A stretch of DNA of 64,000 bases from Sandaracinaceae bacterium. GTDB taxonomy: Bacteria > Myxococcota_A > Polyangia > Polyangiales > Houyiibacteriaceae. Below, one piece after another: positions 36,536 to 45,921 of the stretch. The translations under genes were made by a program, and so were the position numbers. Numbering within the stretch: the first letter of the stretch is position 1; the number at the start of each line of letters is the position of its first letter. The DNA lies in assembly GCA_020633075.1 (NCBI GenBank), contig JACKEI010000001.1, positions 310,001-374,000 on the forward strand. Reading direction: 5' to 3'. The notes beneath the pieces are model-generated. The model was not told the origin of the DNA, searched no databases, and saw only the letters and a list, made by a program, of their open reading frames with translations.

Positions 36536-37327
36536 TCAGCGACGCCGGTAGCGGCCAAAGCGCCAAGGGCCGCTCGCGGTGCGAGTGAGCACCTCGGGCT
36601 CTGCGAGCGCCAGCTCAGGCGGGACGCGCAAGGGGTCGCCGACCAGCTGGGCCTCTTCCAGTGCGGGGCCGGCGTAGGTCGATAGACACAGCTCGTCCAC
36701 CAGCGGAACGGGACCTGCGTAGAGCGCCCGCGTCGTGCTCGGGCCAGCCTCGACGGAGATGGTCGTCGCGCCGCGCTCCCTGAGCAGCGTCAGCAGCGCG
36801 CCCAGGTGGGCATCCCCCGTGTGACCGATCACCTCCGCGTCTGTCTCCTGCCGCAGCGGCAGCACGCCACTGGCTGGGCCGTAGAGAATGGGACGGGTGT
36901 GGCCGTCGTGAAAGACGGGGTGGTCTAGGGGCAGCCCCGCGCCGCGCGTCATGATCACCAGCAGCGGCGGTCCCGACGGTCCGTAGTGGTGTCGGTACGC
37001 CCGCAGCGCTTCGGACTCGGGTCCTGGCGCGCCCGGCGCATAAGACAGGGCCGGCTCTTCTCGCAGGATCCCGCCCGTGATGATGATGGCGTCCGCCCGC
37101 GCCCGCGTGAGGTTGAGCGCGAAGGTGTCCGCCTGGCTCTTGGGCGCGCGCTCGTCGATGCGGAGCGTGCGCCCGGTGTTGCCGTCGATGGCGGTCACGT
37201 GGAGGACGCCCGGCGTGGGCGTGAAGGCCTCACCGTAGAGGGCCCTCGCCAGCTCTGCGACACCGTCCGCGCTGGTCACGCGGCCGAGGTCGAAGTCGGC
37301 GTCATCGAGGGCGCGCGCTGCGCTCAC
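36536..37327 (-). CDS. RibD C-terminal / dihydrofolate-reductase-fold reductase
   Basis: 263 residues. A central region FALNLTRARADAIIITGGILREEP and a later TISVEAGPSTTRALYAG match the RibD_C/DHFR-like fold, which reduces riboflavin precursors or other substrates with NADPH. It lacks a deaminase domain, so it is not bifunctional RibD. The GTG start overlaps the MOSC gene stop (GTGA). The long open frame upstream in the same register is antisense-like and was ignored. It is the third gene of the GHR-MOSC-RibD_C unit. Confidence 0.82.
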   Translation of the reverse strand: MSAARALDDADFDLGRVTSADGVAELARALYGEAFTPTPGVLHVTAIDGNTGRTLRIDERAPKSQADTFALNLTRARADAIIITGGILREEPALSYAPGAPGPESEALRAYRHHYGPSGPPLLVIMTRGAGLPLDHPVFHDGHTRPILYGPASGVLPLRQETDAEVIGHTGDAHLGALLTLLRERGATTISVEAGPSTTRALYAGPVPLVDELCLSTYAGPALEEAQLVGDPLRVPPELALAEPEVLTRTASGPWRFGRYRRR

Positions 37328-38136
37328 GGGTTGGGCTCCTGCTCGCGCACGTCGCTCAGCTGGTCGCCCACGGCGAGCACACCCGGTCCGTCCGGGATGA
37401 CGTTCATGCCCAGGTAGACCTTTCCGTCGGCTCCTCGGCGGTACTGCGCCAGCGTCCGCAGCGGCTCCACGCCGCGCTCCTGGGTGTCCGGGTCGAGGGT
37501 GGTCAGCACGCAGCGGTCGCAGCGCTTGGGGCCCCGAAAGCGCACGCCTCCGAGCGTGAACTGCGCCAGCCGGTCTTCGTAGTACGGGGCCGCCTCGATG
37601 GTCACGTTCGGTCGAAAGCGCCGCATGTCCAACGACACCCCAGCGCGGCCCTCCAGGTCCCGCACGCTCGCGTCCCCCATCATCAGCAGCGGGTACGCGT
37701 CGGCGTAGCCCACCCGGTCGTCGGGCTGCGCGAAGCGGGGGTTCAGGCTGCGCTCGCCGCCCGGACGCAGCGCCACCAGGCTCACGTCGCTGAGCCCCAA
37801 GACCTCCTGGAAGAAGCGGGAGCCCTCGTCGTCCGGTACGCCCTCGCAGGCGTCGCTCCACACCTGCACGGCTCGTGAGCCAGTGCCGCGCTCAGCGAGG
37901 TCGAACGGGAGCAGCACCTCGCCTTCCGGTGCCAGCGCGCGGACGCCGCCGGGCTCGAGGCGCGTGCTGACGCGACCCAAGCGCGGGTGGGTGCGCTGCG
38001 ACAGGAAGCGTCCGCTCGCGTCCACGACCATCATGCGCCTGTCGTGCTGCAGGCCCGCGCGTGTGACCGCCGCTCGCTCGAGACGGACGCCACCGCAGGA
38101 CTTGATGGGATACACGAACAGCCCGGTGACGCGCAT
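37324..38136 (-). CDS. MOSC-domain protein (YcbX/mARC-like)
   Basis: 270 residues. The N-terminal MOSC_N beta barrel starts VTGLFVYPIKSCGGV. The MOSC domain carries RPNVTIEAAPYYED and RFRGPKRCDRCVLTTLDPDT, where Cys-x-x-Cys includes the molybdenum cofactor ligand position. YcbX and mARC relatives reduce N-hydroxylated compounds with a molybdenum cofactor. It starts 13 bases after the GHR gene with CGGAG as ribosome site. Confidence 0.9.
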   Translation of the reverse strand: MRVTGLFVYPIKSCGGVRLERAAVTRAGLQHDRRMMVVDASGRFLSQRTHPRLGRVSTRLEPGGVRALAPEGEVLLPFDLAERGTGSRAVQVWSDACEGVPDDEGSRFFQEVLGLSDVSLVALRPGGERSLNPRFAQPDDRVGYADAYPLLMMGDASVRDLEGRAGVSLDMRRFRPNVTIEAAPYYEDRLAQFTLGGVRFRGPKRCDRCVLTTLDPDTQERGVEPLRTLAQYRRGADGKVYLGMNVIPDGPGVLAVGDQLSDVREQEPNP

Positions 38137-38149
38137 GACGAGCTCCGGA

Positions 38150-39121
38150 CTACCGCCGCTGGTGTGGGATGTCCAGGTCCAGCGCCGGGCCCAGCGGGAT
38201 GATGCGCGTGGGGTTGATGGTGGGGTGGCTCTGGTAGTAGTGCCCCTTGATGTGGTCCATGTGCACGGTCTCGCGCACCCCCGGCAGCTGGTACAGCTCG
38301 CGCGTGAACTCACGGAGGTTGGGGTAGTCCACGATGCGGCGCAGGTTGCACTTGAAGTGCCCCACGTAGACCGGGTCGAAGCGCAGCAGCGTCGTGAACA
38401 AGCGCACGTCGGCCTCCGTGAGCGTGTCGCCCGCCAGGTAGCGTCGCTCCGACAGCAGCCCCTCCAGCCAGTCCAGGCTGCTGAACAGCTCGGTCACCGC
38501 CTCCTCGTACGCGTCCTGGGTGGTCGCGAAGCCGGCGCGGTAGACGCCGTTGTTCACCGTGGGGTAGACGCGCGCGTTGATGCGGTCGATCTCGGCGCGC
38601 AGCGCGGCCGGGTAGAGGTCCGGCCCGGTCGCACCCACGGCGTCGAAGGCCGAGTTGAACATGCGGATGATCTCGGACGACTCGTTGCTGACGATGGTGT
38701 CGCGCTCCTTGTCGTACAAGACCGGCACGGTGACGCGGCCGCTGTAGGTGGGCGAGGCGTGCGTGTAGAGCTCGTGCAGGGTGCCCACCTGGTGCACGGG
38801 GTCACCGACCACGCCCGGGCCGGGCGCGAAGGTCCAGCCGCTCTCCTCCATGAGCCAGTTCACCACCGACACGTCGATGTGGTCGTCGAGGCCCTTCAGG
38901 CTGCGCACGATCATGGTGCGGTGTGCCCACGGGCAGGCGTGGCTCACGTACAGGTGATAGCGCCCCCGCGCCGCCGCGAAGCCCCCTTCGCCAGTTGGGC
39001 CGGGCGCCCCATCTGGGGTTACCCAGCTGCGGAACGACGAGTCCTTGCGGACGAAGCGGCCGCCCGTCTTTTCGGTGTCGTACCAGGTGTCGTGCCAGGT
39101 GCCGTCAATCAGGAGTCCCAT
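38150..39121 (-). CDS. Glutathionyl-hydroquinone reductase (Xi-class GST)
   Basis: 323 residues, typical length. The active-site motif HACPWAHRT has Cys63; CPWA is the hallmark of S-glutathionyl-(hydro)quinone reductases (YqjG, PcpF, Ecm4). The C-terminal GST domain includes YLAGDTLTEADVRLFTTLLRFD. It uses glutathione to reduce glutathionyl-hydroquinones. ATG at 39121 with GAGAGAAAG upstream. It heads an operon with the MOSC protein and a RibD_C reductase, suggesting xenobiotic or quinone detoxification. Confidence 0.94.
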   Translation of the reverse strand: MGLLIDGTWHDTWYDTEKTGGRFVRKDSSFRSWVTPDGAPGPTGEGGFAAARGRYHLYVSHACPWAHRTMIVRSLKGLDDHIDVSVVNWLMEESGWTFAPGPGVVGDPVHQVGTLHELYTHASPTYSGRVTVPVLYDKERDTIVSNESSEIIRMFNSAFDAVGATGPDLYPAALRAEIDRINARVYPTVNNGVYRAGFATTQDAYEEAVTELFSSLDWLEGLLSERRYLAGDTLTEADVRLFTTLLRFDPVYVGHFKCNLRRIVDYPNLREFTRELYQLPGVRETVHMDHIKGHYYQSHPTINPTRIIPLGPALDLDIPHQRR

Positions 39122-39231
39122 GCTGCTGCTTTCTCTCGGGGTCGCGGTGCTCTCTGGGGGTCGTCGCGGGGCGCGGAACGTTTCAGCGCACGGCCCTTCT
39201 CTTGTCCGCGGCGGGCTGGTATCCACTGGCC

Positions 39232-40035
39232 ATGCCAGCACGTCCCCCACGTCACACGCGCGCCGCCGCGTGCTCGTCACCCGCTGCCCCTCGCACCCGT
39301 TTGCGGCTGCCCACCCTTGGTGGCGGTGGCCTGCGAACCCTCTGCTGCGCGCTGGCGCTGGCCTGGGCCGCGCCCGGCTGCGCGGGCAGCGCAGAGCCCG
39401 CGGAAGCCGAAGGCGCGGAGAGCAGCAGCGGCGGGGAGGGTGCCACGGCCTCCAGCAGCGGCACGCAGACGAGCTTGGCGGACACGCTGGAGCTGCCCTC
39501 CACCACGCTCATCCCCGTGCCCAGCTCGGGGGTGCCGCGCCATCAGATGAGCGCGGCGCTGCAAGAGCTCTGGCGCCGCGTGGAGGAGGCGTCCGCCATG
39601 AGCCCACCCGAGTTCGACGGCGAGCCCACGTCGGAGGCCGTCACCGCGTGGACCGAGGAGCACTTCGGCCCGTGGGCGCAGGCCCGCATGAACATGACCT
39701 CCGCCATCGTCGGGTCCGCAGACGCGTTCACCCCGGGGAGCGCCGAGGCCGGTGTCGCGGGAGCGCTGGTCGGCTACAGCCTCGAGGAGTTCGTCATCGC
39801 CTTCCGAGGCGCGCCCATCCCGCAGGAGATCGCCGCGGACCCCGAGCTGCTCGAGGTCTTCATCACGGCGCTGACGGCCGCCAGCGAGCCCATCGCGCGT
39901 CAGGCAGGCGCTGCCTACGGGGTCTGCGCGCGGACGTTGGCTCCCCTGGGGCAGGAGAGCCCGTGGGTGGAGTGGGCGCAGTACTGCCTCTACCGGGCCA
40001 CCGAGGTCAACGAGGTCTACCGACTCGAGGAGTGA
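39232..40035 (+). CDS. Predicted lipoprotein of unknown function
   Basis: 267 residues. The long basic start, hydrophobic core and AAPGC lipobox (Cys50) indicate a lipoprotein. A low-complexity Ala/Glu/Ser/Gly linker (about 52-85) is followed by a helical domain, with EEFVIAFRGAPIPQEIAADPELLEVFI. No family recognised. The ATG is six bases after TATCCA. Confidence 0.62.
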   Translation: MPARPPRHTRAAACSSPAAPRTRLRLPTLGGGGLRTLCCALALAWAAPGCAGSAEPAEAEGAESSSGGEGATASSSGTQTSLADTLELPSTTLIPVPSSGVPRHQMSAALQELWRRVEEASAMSPPEFDGEPTSEAVTAWTEEHFGPWAQARMNMTSAIVGSADAFTPGSAEAGVAGALVGYSLEEFVIAFRGAPIPQEIAADPELLEVFITALTAASEPIARQAGAAYGVCARTLAPLGQESPWVEWAQYCLYRATEVNEVYRLEE

Positions 40036-40134
40036 GCGCGCAGGGGGAGGTCGCCACCGTCCCGTGCCCCACGCTCCCTGGTCGCCGCCGCGCCTGCCGC
40101 GTGCGTGGCCTGCGAGCGCCGGGCGCCATCCGGG

Positions 40135-41823
40135 TCAGCGCGGCTCGCTGCTCCCCGAGAAGCCCGTCACGGAGCCCAGCTCGTCGATGACGCAGCCGGT
40201 GGGGGTGATGGTCACGTCCGCCACGCGCCAGAGCAGGTCCGTGCGCGACAGCCGAACGGGTCCGAAGGTGCGCCGCGGCGTGGAGGCCGAGCCTCCGCAG
40301 TAGATGCGCACCGTCACCCGTCCGTCGCCTCGGTAGGAGTGCACGCCCACCCGGTACGTACCCTGGGCGGGCGTCATGATGTTGATGTTCTCGGGCCCGA
40401 AGCCGTCCACGTCGTCGATGTCCAGGCTCGGGTCGTCCGCGCGCCCGGGCGCAGACCACGAGAGGCGACCGCCCACGCAGTTGGCGTAGTAGCAGTCGAG
40501 GTTGGAGTTCCACGAGCGCGCCTCGGGGTGCAGCAGGTGGGTGTCCATGTCGGTCCCGTTCGTGTCCCAGAAGATCTCCACGCGCAGGCCCTCGGTGGCG
40601 ATCGCGCGCACCACCGTCGTGCACGACTCCAGGTGTCCCGAGTCGTCCTGCACTTGCAGGCGCAGCGTGTAGTCCCCCGCGATGTCCGGCGTGAACACCG
40701 TGCGCAGGTTGTCCGGTGGGCGCGGCGCGTCCGCGTTGGAGCCCATCGGCGCGCCGACGACGCTCCAGCCGGCCGAGCGGATCTCGCCGTCGTCCACGGC
40801 GGTCCCCACGACCGCGGTCGGCGTCAGCGGGGTCGTCTCGATCACGGCGGGGCACATGAGGGTGGGCGGCGTCTCCGTCCCGATGACGGTGACCTCGCAG
40901 CTGTCCGTGTAGCCGTCGGCGTCCTCCGCGGTGAAGCGCAGCCGGTACTCACCCACGCGGTCCGGCGTGAGCGTCGTGCGGCGCATGGTGGCGGGCACGG
41001 GGTTCGCGCTGCTGCGCGTGGGTCGCGTCACGACCTCCCACGTCTCGCGCACGACCGAGCCGTCGTCCATGATGGTGGCCTCGACGACAACCGGCCGACG
41101 CGTGGGTGCCGCGATGGGCCCCTCGGGACACATGACCGTAGGCCGGTCGGTCACCGTGACGGGCACGAAGCAGTCGTCGCTCGCCCCCTCCTGGTCGTAC
41201 ACCGTCAGGCGCACGAGGTACTCGCCGGCGGCGTCGCTCTCGAACTGCGTCACCGCCTCCGTGCGCGGCTGCAGCGTGGGCGTCGCGCCAGCCACGCTGC
41301 GCACCACGTCCCACTGGTAGGCCACCACGGCGTCGTCGTCGAAGCCCGAGCCCTCCAGCAAGACCGCCGACCCGACGGGGGTGCGGAACTCGCCCTCGGG
41401 GCAGATGGCGACCGGCGGTCCGACCACGACCTCCACGGTCACGTCGCAGCTGGCCACGAGGCCGTCCGCGTTGGTGGCCTCGTAGCGCAGCAGGTGGTTG
41501 CCCACCACGCTCGGGGTGAAGAGCGTGCGGTCACCGACCTGCGGCTCGAGGGTGGCCTCCCCGGGCCCTTCGACGAAGCGCCAGCCCGTCGCGACCACCG
41601 GGCTCTCGGAGGCGGCGCTGGCGACCAGCTCGAGGGTCTGGCGCGGCGCCGTGTACTGGGTGCTGCGGCCACAGTCCACCGTGACCGGCGCGCCCGGTCG
41701 CGAGGCGTCCGGCGCGTCCGTGCCGAGCCCGTCACGGGAGCCACAGCCCGCTGCGGCCAGACCACAGAACAGCCAGGCGGCGGCGCGACCGGCGAAGTGA
41801 CTGAGGGCTGACGATGCGTTCAT
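40135..41823 (-). CDS. Lipoprotein with tandem PKD/Ig-like domains and a DUF2135-like end
   Basis: 562 residues. The lipobox is AAAGC (Cys27). Four repeats of about 90 residues follow, each with a CP-containing first strand and a closing Gly-x-Tyr-x-Leu-Arg strand (GNHLLRYEATNADG, GEYLVRLTVYDQEG, GEYRLRFTAEDADG, GDYTLRLQVQDDSG), as in PKD domains. The C-terminal 120 residues contain FWDTNGTDMDTHLLHP and GFGPENINI, like the YfaP/DUF2135 domain. Presumably a surface-exposed adhesin or binding protein. The start at 41823 gives the best signal peptide; the frame is open further upstream. Confidence 0.78.
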   Translation of the reverse strand: MNASSALSHFAGRAAAWLFCGLAAAGCGSRDGLGTDAPDASRPGAPVTVDCGRSTQYTAPRQTLELVASAASESPVVATGWRFVEGPGEATLEPQVGDRTLFTPSVVGNHLLRYEATNADGLVASCDVTVEVVVGPPVAICPEGEFRTPVGSAVLLEGSGFDDDAVVAYQWDVVRSVAGATPTLQPRTEAVTQFESDAAGEYLVRLTVYDQEGASDDCFVPVTVTDRPTVMCPEGPIAAPTRRPVVVEATIMDDGSVVRETWEVVTRPTRSSANPVPATMRRTTLTPDRVGEYRLRFTAEDADGYTDSCEVTVIGTETPPTLMCPAVIETTPLTPTAVVGTAVDDGEIRSAGWSVVGAPMGSNADAPRPPDNLRTVFTPDIAGDYTLRLQVQDDSGHLESCTTVVRAIATEGLRVEIFWDTNGTDMDTHLLHPEARSWNSNLDCYYANCVGGRLSWSAPGRADDPSLDIDDVDGFGPENINIMTPAQGTYRVGVHSYRGDGRVTVRIYCGGSASTPRRTFGPVRLSRTDLLWRVADVTITPTGCVIDELGSVTGFSGSSEPR

Positions 41824-41920
41824 GGTGAGGTCCCGATCCCACGCGTGGTGCGCGGTAGCCGCCGACGCGTCCGCCGGGCCGCTGGCTCGGCGACACGTGC
41901 AAGCGATGTGCCGCACACGA

Positions 41921-41947
41921 GTGTGGACATAGGCTTACATGTCACAC
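41921..41947. promoter_or_regulatory. Imperfect inverted repeat in a divergent intergenic region
   Basis: GTGTGGACAT and ATGTCACAC are near-complementary arms around AGGCTTAC, in the 206-bp gap between the PKD lipoprotein and the 42030 gene. TAGGCT lies across one arm. It could be an operator. Nothing else is seen in this gap. Confidence 0.3.
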
Positions 41948-42029
41948 CCCGCGAGAGCCACTTCGTGCGCAAAAACGGCTGGGACGCGCGGCCGCTGAGC
42001 GGGCCTGGACCGGACACCCGCTGTGGACT

Positions 42030-43565
42030 GTGACGCCGCGTGCACACGTGGCACAGTCCCCATCGCACCATGTCGTGGTCTCGTTCGACGCTCTTCGGCC
42101 CCTCGCCCGCGCTCACCTGCAGTGCTGCGCAGGCCTGCGTGAGGGCCGCGTGAAGGTCGCTGGCCGCCTCAGCTTTCGAGACGCCGTGAGCCGCAGGTCC
42201 GCGGAGGCGCGTGTCGACGCGCTCCACGGGCTGGGGCTCCCGTCAGACGCCGTGCGGGTCGATGGGCTCACGCTCGTCGTCGCCACCGAGGTAGCGGACG
42301 AGCCCGCGTTGCGCGCGGCGCTTCGTGAGCTTGTGGGGGCCGCGTGGGGCGGCGCGCTGTCGTGCGAGGTCTCCACCAGCGCCGTCCCCGAGGTGCTCTA
42401 TGCGGGCGGTCCCGACGCGGCCGGGCTGCGGCCCCTGGGCTCGCTCCTCCCCGTGGTGCACTCCTCGCGCTTCCGGGGAGAGCTGGCGCGCGCGGGGGCA
42501 CGCGGGGATCCAGCGCACTATCAGTTCGCACGGCGAGACTGCTCGGTGCTCGTCGCGTACGCGCTGAGCGCGTCGCACGACAAGCCGGATGGTGACGACC
42601 CCCGCTGGGTCTACGGCACCCCCCCGGAGGGCCTGGGCCTCCTGGCCGCGCAGCCCGCGCCGGCTGGTCGCATCATGCGCCGAACGGAGTTCTTTCACGG
42701 GCTGCACGACGGGGTCGCCGACCTGCGTCTAGACCCGTGGGCGGCGGTACACCTCGCCGAGGGTCTCACCTGGGCCGCAGAGACCGGCTGTCGCTGGTTC
42801 GCCTACATGCTGGAGCCCTTGGTGATCGCGGGCGACGGGACAGCGGCGGCGCTCGCCACCGCCGCAGAGGAAGCCGCCGCGAACGCTCCCCCCGCGCCAG
42901 ACCTAGGCAACGCGCCGACCATCGCGGCCATGTCCGTCGGGTCGGCGCTGGCGGCGACTGCGGCCGCAGCGGCCTCAGCGGCTTCAGCCGCCTCGTCGAC
43001 GGGCGCTGCCCCGCACGCCGCGCCCCCCGGCCCCGCTTTCGCCCCTCCGGTGGCGGCGGCCCCGCAGCCCATCGCCGCCGTGCCCTCACCCCCAGCGGCC
43101 GCCGCGCCCCCAGCAGCCGCCGCTGCGACGACAGGCGTCGCCTGGCACTCCACGGGTTCCACGGGCGCCTATCAGGACCTGCTCCCCAGCGGGAGTCACC
43201 GCAGCGGGCTGCTGCGCTCCCTCTCCCGCAACATCGGTGAGAACGGGCTGGTGGTGGCACGGCGCGCGGCCGCCTACGTGCTGCAGAGCGGCGCGCTGCC
43301 GGACGCGCTGCTGGAGCTGCTCGCCATCGTCAACGACCTGACCGGGGCGCCCATGACACGTGGGGATGCGCTCTTCGCCGTGGCCGTGCTCGGCGTGGAG
43401 CACAAGGTGAACCTGCCGGAGATGGCCTTTGCTCCCCTCTTGGACGCAACCCTGCGCTCAATGACCATGAACGCCGAGCGTCGCCCCGGCTTCGAGGGGC
43501 TGCTCGCGCTAGCGCCCCGGACGGCCGCCTACCAGGCGCTGCGCGCGAGCCTGGGCGTCGCCTGA
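42030..43565 (+). CDS. Unknown protein with a long Ala/Pro linker
   Basis: 511 residues, no signal peptide. An N-terminal domain (1-265) has RWVYGTPPEGLGLL and FFHGLHDGVADLRLDPWAAVHLAEG. An Ala/Pro-rich linker follows (about 270-375), then a C-terminal helical domain (GSHRSGLLRSLSRNIGENG to the end). I recognise neither domain. The GTG at 42030 is the first start codon in the frame; no clear ribosome site or -10 box precedes it, so the start is uncertain. Confidence 0.55.
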   Translation: MTPRAHVAQSPSHHVVVSFDALRPLARAHLQCCAGLREGRVKVAGRLSFRDAVSRRSAEARVDALHGLGLPSDAVRVDGLTLVVATEVADEPALRAALRELVGAAWGGALSCEVSTSAVPEVLYAGGPDAAGLRPLGSLLPVVHSSRFRGELARAGARGDPAHYQFARRDCSVLVAYALSASHDKPDGDDPRWVYGTPPEGLGLLAAQPAPAGRIMRRTEFFHGLHDGVADLRLDPWAAVHLAEGLTWAAETGCRWFAYMLEPLVIAGDGTAAALATAAEEAAANAPPAPDLGNAPTIAAMSVGSALAATAAAAASAASAASSTGAAPHAAPPGPAFAPPVAAAPQPIAAVPSPPAAAAPPAAAAATTGVAWHSTGSTGAYQDLLPSGSHRSGLLRSLSRNIGENGLVVARRAAAYVLQSGALPDALLELLAIVNDLTGAPMTRGDALFAVAVLGVEHKVNLPEMAFAPLLDATLRSMTMNAERRPGFEGLLALAPRTAAYQALRASLGVA

Positions 43566-43625
43566 AGCGCGCTGGGGGTCCACCGGGCGCGGCTTGCCAC
43601 GCGTCGTCGATCGGCGGCGGGTATC

Positions 43626-44522
43626 TCAGTCCCGCTTCTCGACAGGGACGCCCAGCAGGGCGGCGGCGCGCTGGGCGAGCGCCGTCGCCTCTTCCAGCGC
43701 CTGTCCGCCGACCATCTGCGGCTTCTCCGTGAACGACCTCACCCACAGGTCTCGTTTCCCTTGCGCGCGGCGGCTCAGCATCACGCGGTGGCGAGTGTAC
43801 CCGGACTCCGTCGCGCGGACCGTGGAGACCACCGCGGCGCGGAAGCTGTCCGGCGGGTCGAGGTAGTGGAGCCACGGCAGGAAGCCCCGCGCCCGGTGGA
43901 CCCCCAGCGTGTCGATGCGGAAGTGCACGGGAACGAAGAGCAAGAACGAGAGCGCGGCCAGCGCCGCCGTGAAGCCGCCCACCACCCCCAGCACCACCTC
44001 GGCGGTGTACAAGCCCCGGTGCAGGCGGTCCCACATGCTCTCGATGCGATACTCCGTCAGCAGGTAGGTGGCGACCAGCGCCGCGACGATCGCCAGCCCC
44101 AGCGCGACCGCGTGGCCTTCTTGGAACACGACGGGCGCGAGGCCAGCCTTCTCACTGCTCTTGAAGCGCTCGTCCAGCGCGGCGGTGACAGGGCAGTCGC
44201 GACGCAACAGCAGCGCCAGGTCCTCCCCGTCGACGACGCCATAGACCACCAGCGGGCCCGTGTAGCGGCGCCCGTGCAGCGCCTCGAGCGCCACGCGCTG
44301 GTGCGTCCCGTCGACTCGCTGGACGTACAGGTGGTTCGGCGTGAGCACCACCTCGCGGGCTGCGCGTGCGGACGGAAGCTCCGGTGTGGAGCGCCAGAAC
44401 AGGCGCGCACGCTCCCACGCCGACAGCCGTGCGCGTCGCGCGACGATGGGCTGCGACGCTCCCTGGTAGGGTGACCCGGCGGGCTGAGCAGCGGGCAGGG
44501 CATCGACGGACTCCCAGCTCAT
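43626..44522 (-). CDS. Membrane protein of unknown function
   Basis: 298 residues. A soluble N-terminal part (about 1-135) resembles a PH-like or small beta domain (VVLTPNHLYVQRVDGTHQRVALEAL). Two membrane segments follow (about 140-160 and 175-205), then a C-terminal soluble domain. No known family. The ATG at 44522 is seven bases after TATGCT on the minus strand, divergent from the M16 operon. Confidence 0.58.
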   Translation of the reverse strand: MSWESVDALPAAQPAGSPYQGASQPIVARRARLSAWERARLFWRSTPELPSARAAREVVLTPNHLYVQRVDGTHQRVALEALHGRRYTGPLVVYGVVDGEDLALLLRRDCPVTAALDERFKSSEKAGLAPVVFQEGHAVALGLAIVAALVATYLLTEYRIESMWDRLHRGLYTAEVVLGVVGGFTAALAALSFLLFVPVHFRIDTLGVHRARGFLPWLHYLDPPDSFRAAVVSTVRATESGYTRHRVMLSRRAQGKRDLWVRSFTEKPQMVGGQALEEATALAQRAAALLGVPVEKRD

Positions 44523-44529
44523 CGGCCGC

Positions 44530-44544
44530 AGCATAGCGTACACT
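44530..44544. promoter_or_regulatory. Back-to-back -10 boxes of a divergent promoter
   Basis: TACACT on the plus strand (44539-44544) is six bases before the ATG at 44551. TATGCT on the minus strand (44530-44535) is seven bases before the ATG at 44522. Only 28 bases separate the two start codons. Confidence 0.5.
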
Positions 44545-44550
44545 CGCTCC

Positions 44551-45921
44551 ATGAGGAGCCTCCCCCCCCGCGACGTCCTGGTCGCGCTCTGCTCGGCGTG
44601 CGTGCTCGGCGTCGCCGGAGCCGTGCACGCCCAGGTCCCGAATCTGCCCGTGGTCGAGCGCCGCCTCGACAACGGCCTCCGCGTGCTCGTGCAGCAGGAC
44701 CAGCGCACCCCGCGCGTCGGCGTGGCGCTGCAATACCACGTGGGCTTTCGCACCACGCCCCAGGGCTTCCGCGGGCTGCCCCACATCGTGGAGCACCTGA
44801 TGTACACGGGCTCGCAGCACGCCCCGGAGGGGGCCGCCGCGTACTTCGAGCCGGCGGGCGGGACGGAGATGAACGGCATGACCGGCCAGGACGCGACCAC
44901 GTACTACGTGGAGCTGCCCGCCCGCGAGCTCGACCTGGCGCTGTGGATCGAGAGCGACCGCATGGCCTATCTGATCACCGCGCTGGACGAGGCCAAGGTC
45001 GCGCGCGAGCGCAGCGTGGTGCTGCAGGAGTGGCGTGAGCGCGTGAGCGGCAGGGCCAGCGGCTGGCTCACGGAGGTGGTCCAGAAGGAACTCTATCCCG
45101 TTGGCCATCCCTACCACCTGGTGGGCGACGACCCGGAGCACGTGGCGTCGATCCGCCTCGCGCACGTGCAGTGGTTCCTGCAGCAGTACTACGTGCCCAA
45201 CAACGCGACCCTGGCCATCGTGGGGGACGTCGACCCCGCGCAGGCCATGGCGAGCGTCGAGCGCTACTTCGCTTCCATTCCGCGCAGCCTGCGGCCCATA
45301 CCGACCCCCGAGCGCGCAGTCGTCCGCTTCGAGGGCTCGCGCTTCGTCGACTTCGAGGCGCCCACGTACATGGACACGGTCATGATCATGTGGCCGACCC
45401 CGCCTTACCTGGAGGCCGACGATGCCACGCTGGACGTGCTGGCCAAGCTGCTGGACCGCCGCCTGGAGTCGATGGTGGGCGGTGCGCTGCAGAGCGCCGG
45501 CGCCCAGCAGGCCAGCCATCACCTGGCCTCCGAGTTCAGCATCGTCCTCAGTGTGGAGCCCGGCACGGACACGGCGCCGTATCTCGCAGCCATCGACGGC
45601 TACCTCGCGCAGCTCCAGCAGCAGACCCTGCGCGCGGACGCGCTCCCCGCCTACCGCGCCGCCGCAGCCAACTGGATCACGCGCGGCTACGAGGGCTACG
45701 ACAGCCGCGCGATGAGCCTCGCGCTCAGCCCCGAGGGGCAGGTCGTCGCGCCGTACTACCTGGCGTCGCGCTACGCGGCCATCAGCGCGGAGGACATCCG
45801 CCGCGTGGCCGCGACGTGGCTGCCGCTCGACCGGCGCTTGATCGTGCACTCTCGCAGTGTCCCCGACGCCCCCATGGGTGGCCGTGTCGCCGCCCCCGTC
45901 GTCGTCGGAGGTGGGCGATGA
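44551..45921 (+). CDS. M16-family zinc metallopeptidase, catalytic subunit
   Basis: 456 residues with a signal peptide (to about 28, AVHAQ). The inverted zinc motif is HIVEH (His78, Glu81, His82), with the distal ligand Glu160 in RERSVVLQEW, spaced as in pitrilysin. It has the usual pair of M16 half-domains, so with the next protein it should form a two-subunit periplasmic peptidase like the PqqF/YmxG or MPP alpha-beta pairs. The stop overlaps the next start (ATGA). Confidence 0.93.
   Translation: MRSLPPRDVLVALCSACVLGVAGAVHAQVPNLPVVERRLDNGLRVLVQQDQRTPRVGVALQYHVGFRTTPQGFRGLPHIVEHLMYTGSQHAPEGAAAYFEPAGGTEMNGMTGQDATTYYVELPARELDLALWIESDRMAYLITALDEAKVARERSVVLQEWRERVSGRASGWLTEVVQKELYPVGHPYHLVGDDPEHVASIRLAHVQWFLQQYYVPNNATLAIVGDVDPAQAMASVERYFASIPRSLRPIPTPERAVVRFEGSRFVDFEAPTYMDTVMIMWPTPPYLEADDATLDVLAKLLDRRLESMVGGALQSAGAQQASHHLASEFSIVLSVEPGTDTAPYLAAIDGYLAQLQQQTLRADALPAYRAAAANWITRGYEGYDSRAMSLALSPEGQVVAPYYLASRYAAISAEDIRRVAATWLPLDRRLIVHSRSVPDAPMGGRVAAPVVVGGGR

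Noticed and set aside
41939..41998. A 19-codon open frame starting ATG right after TAGGCT
   Set aside because: Too short, no homology or conserved features, and the ATG lies within an inverted repeat.
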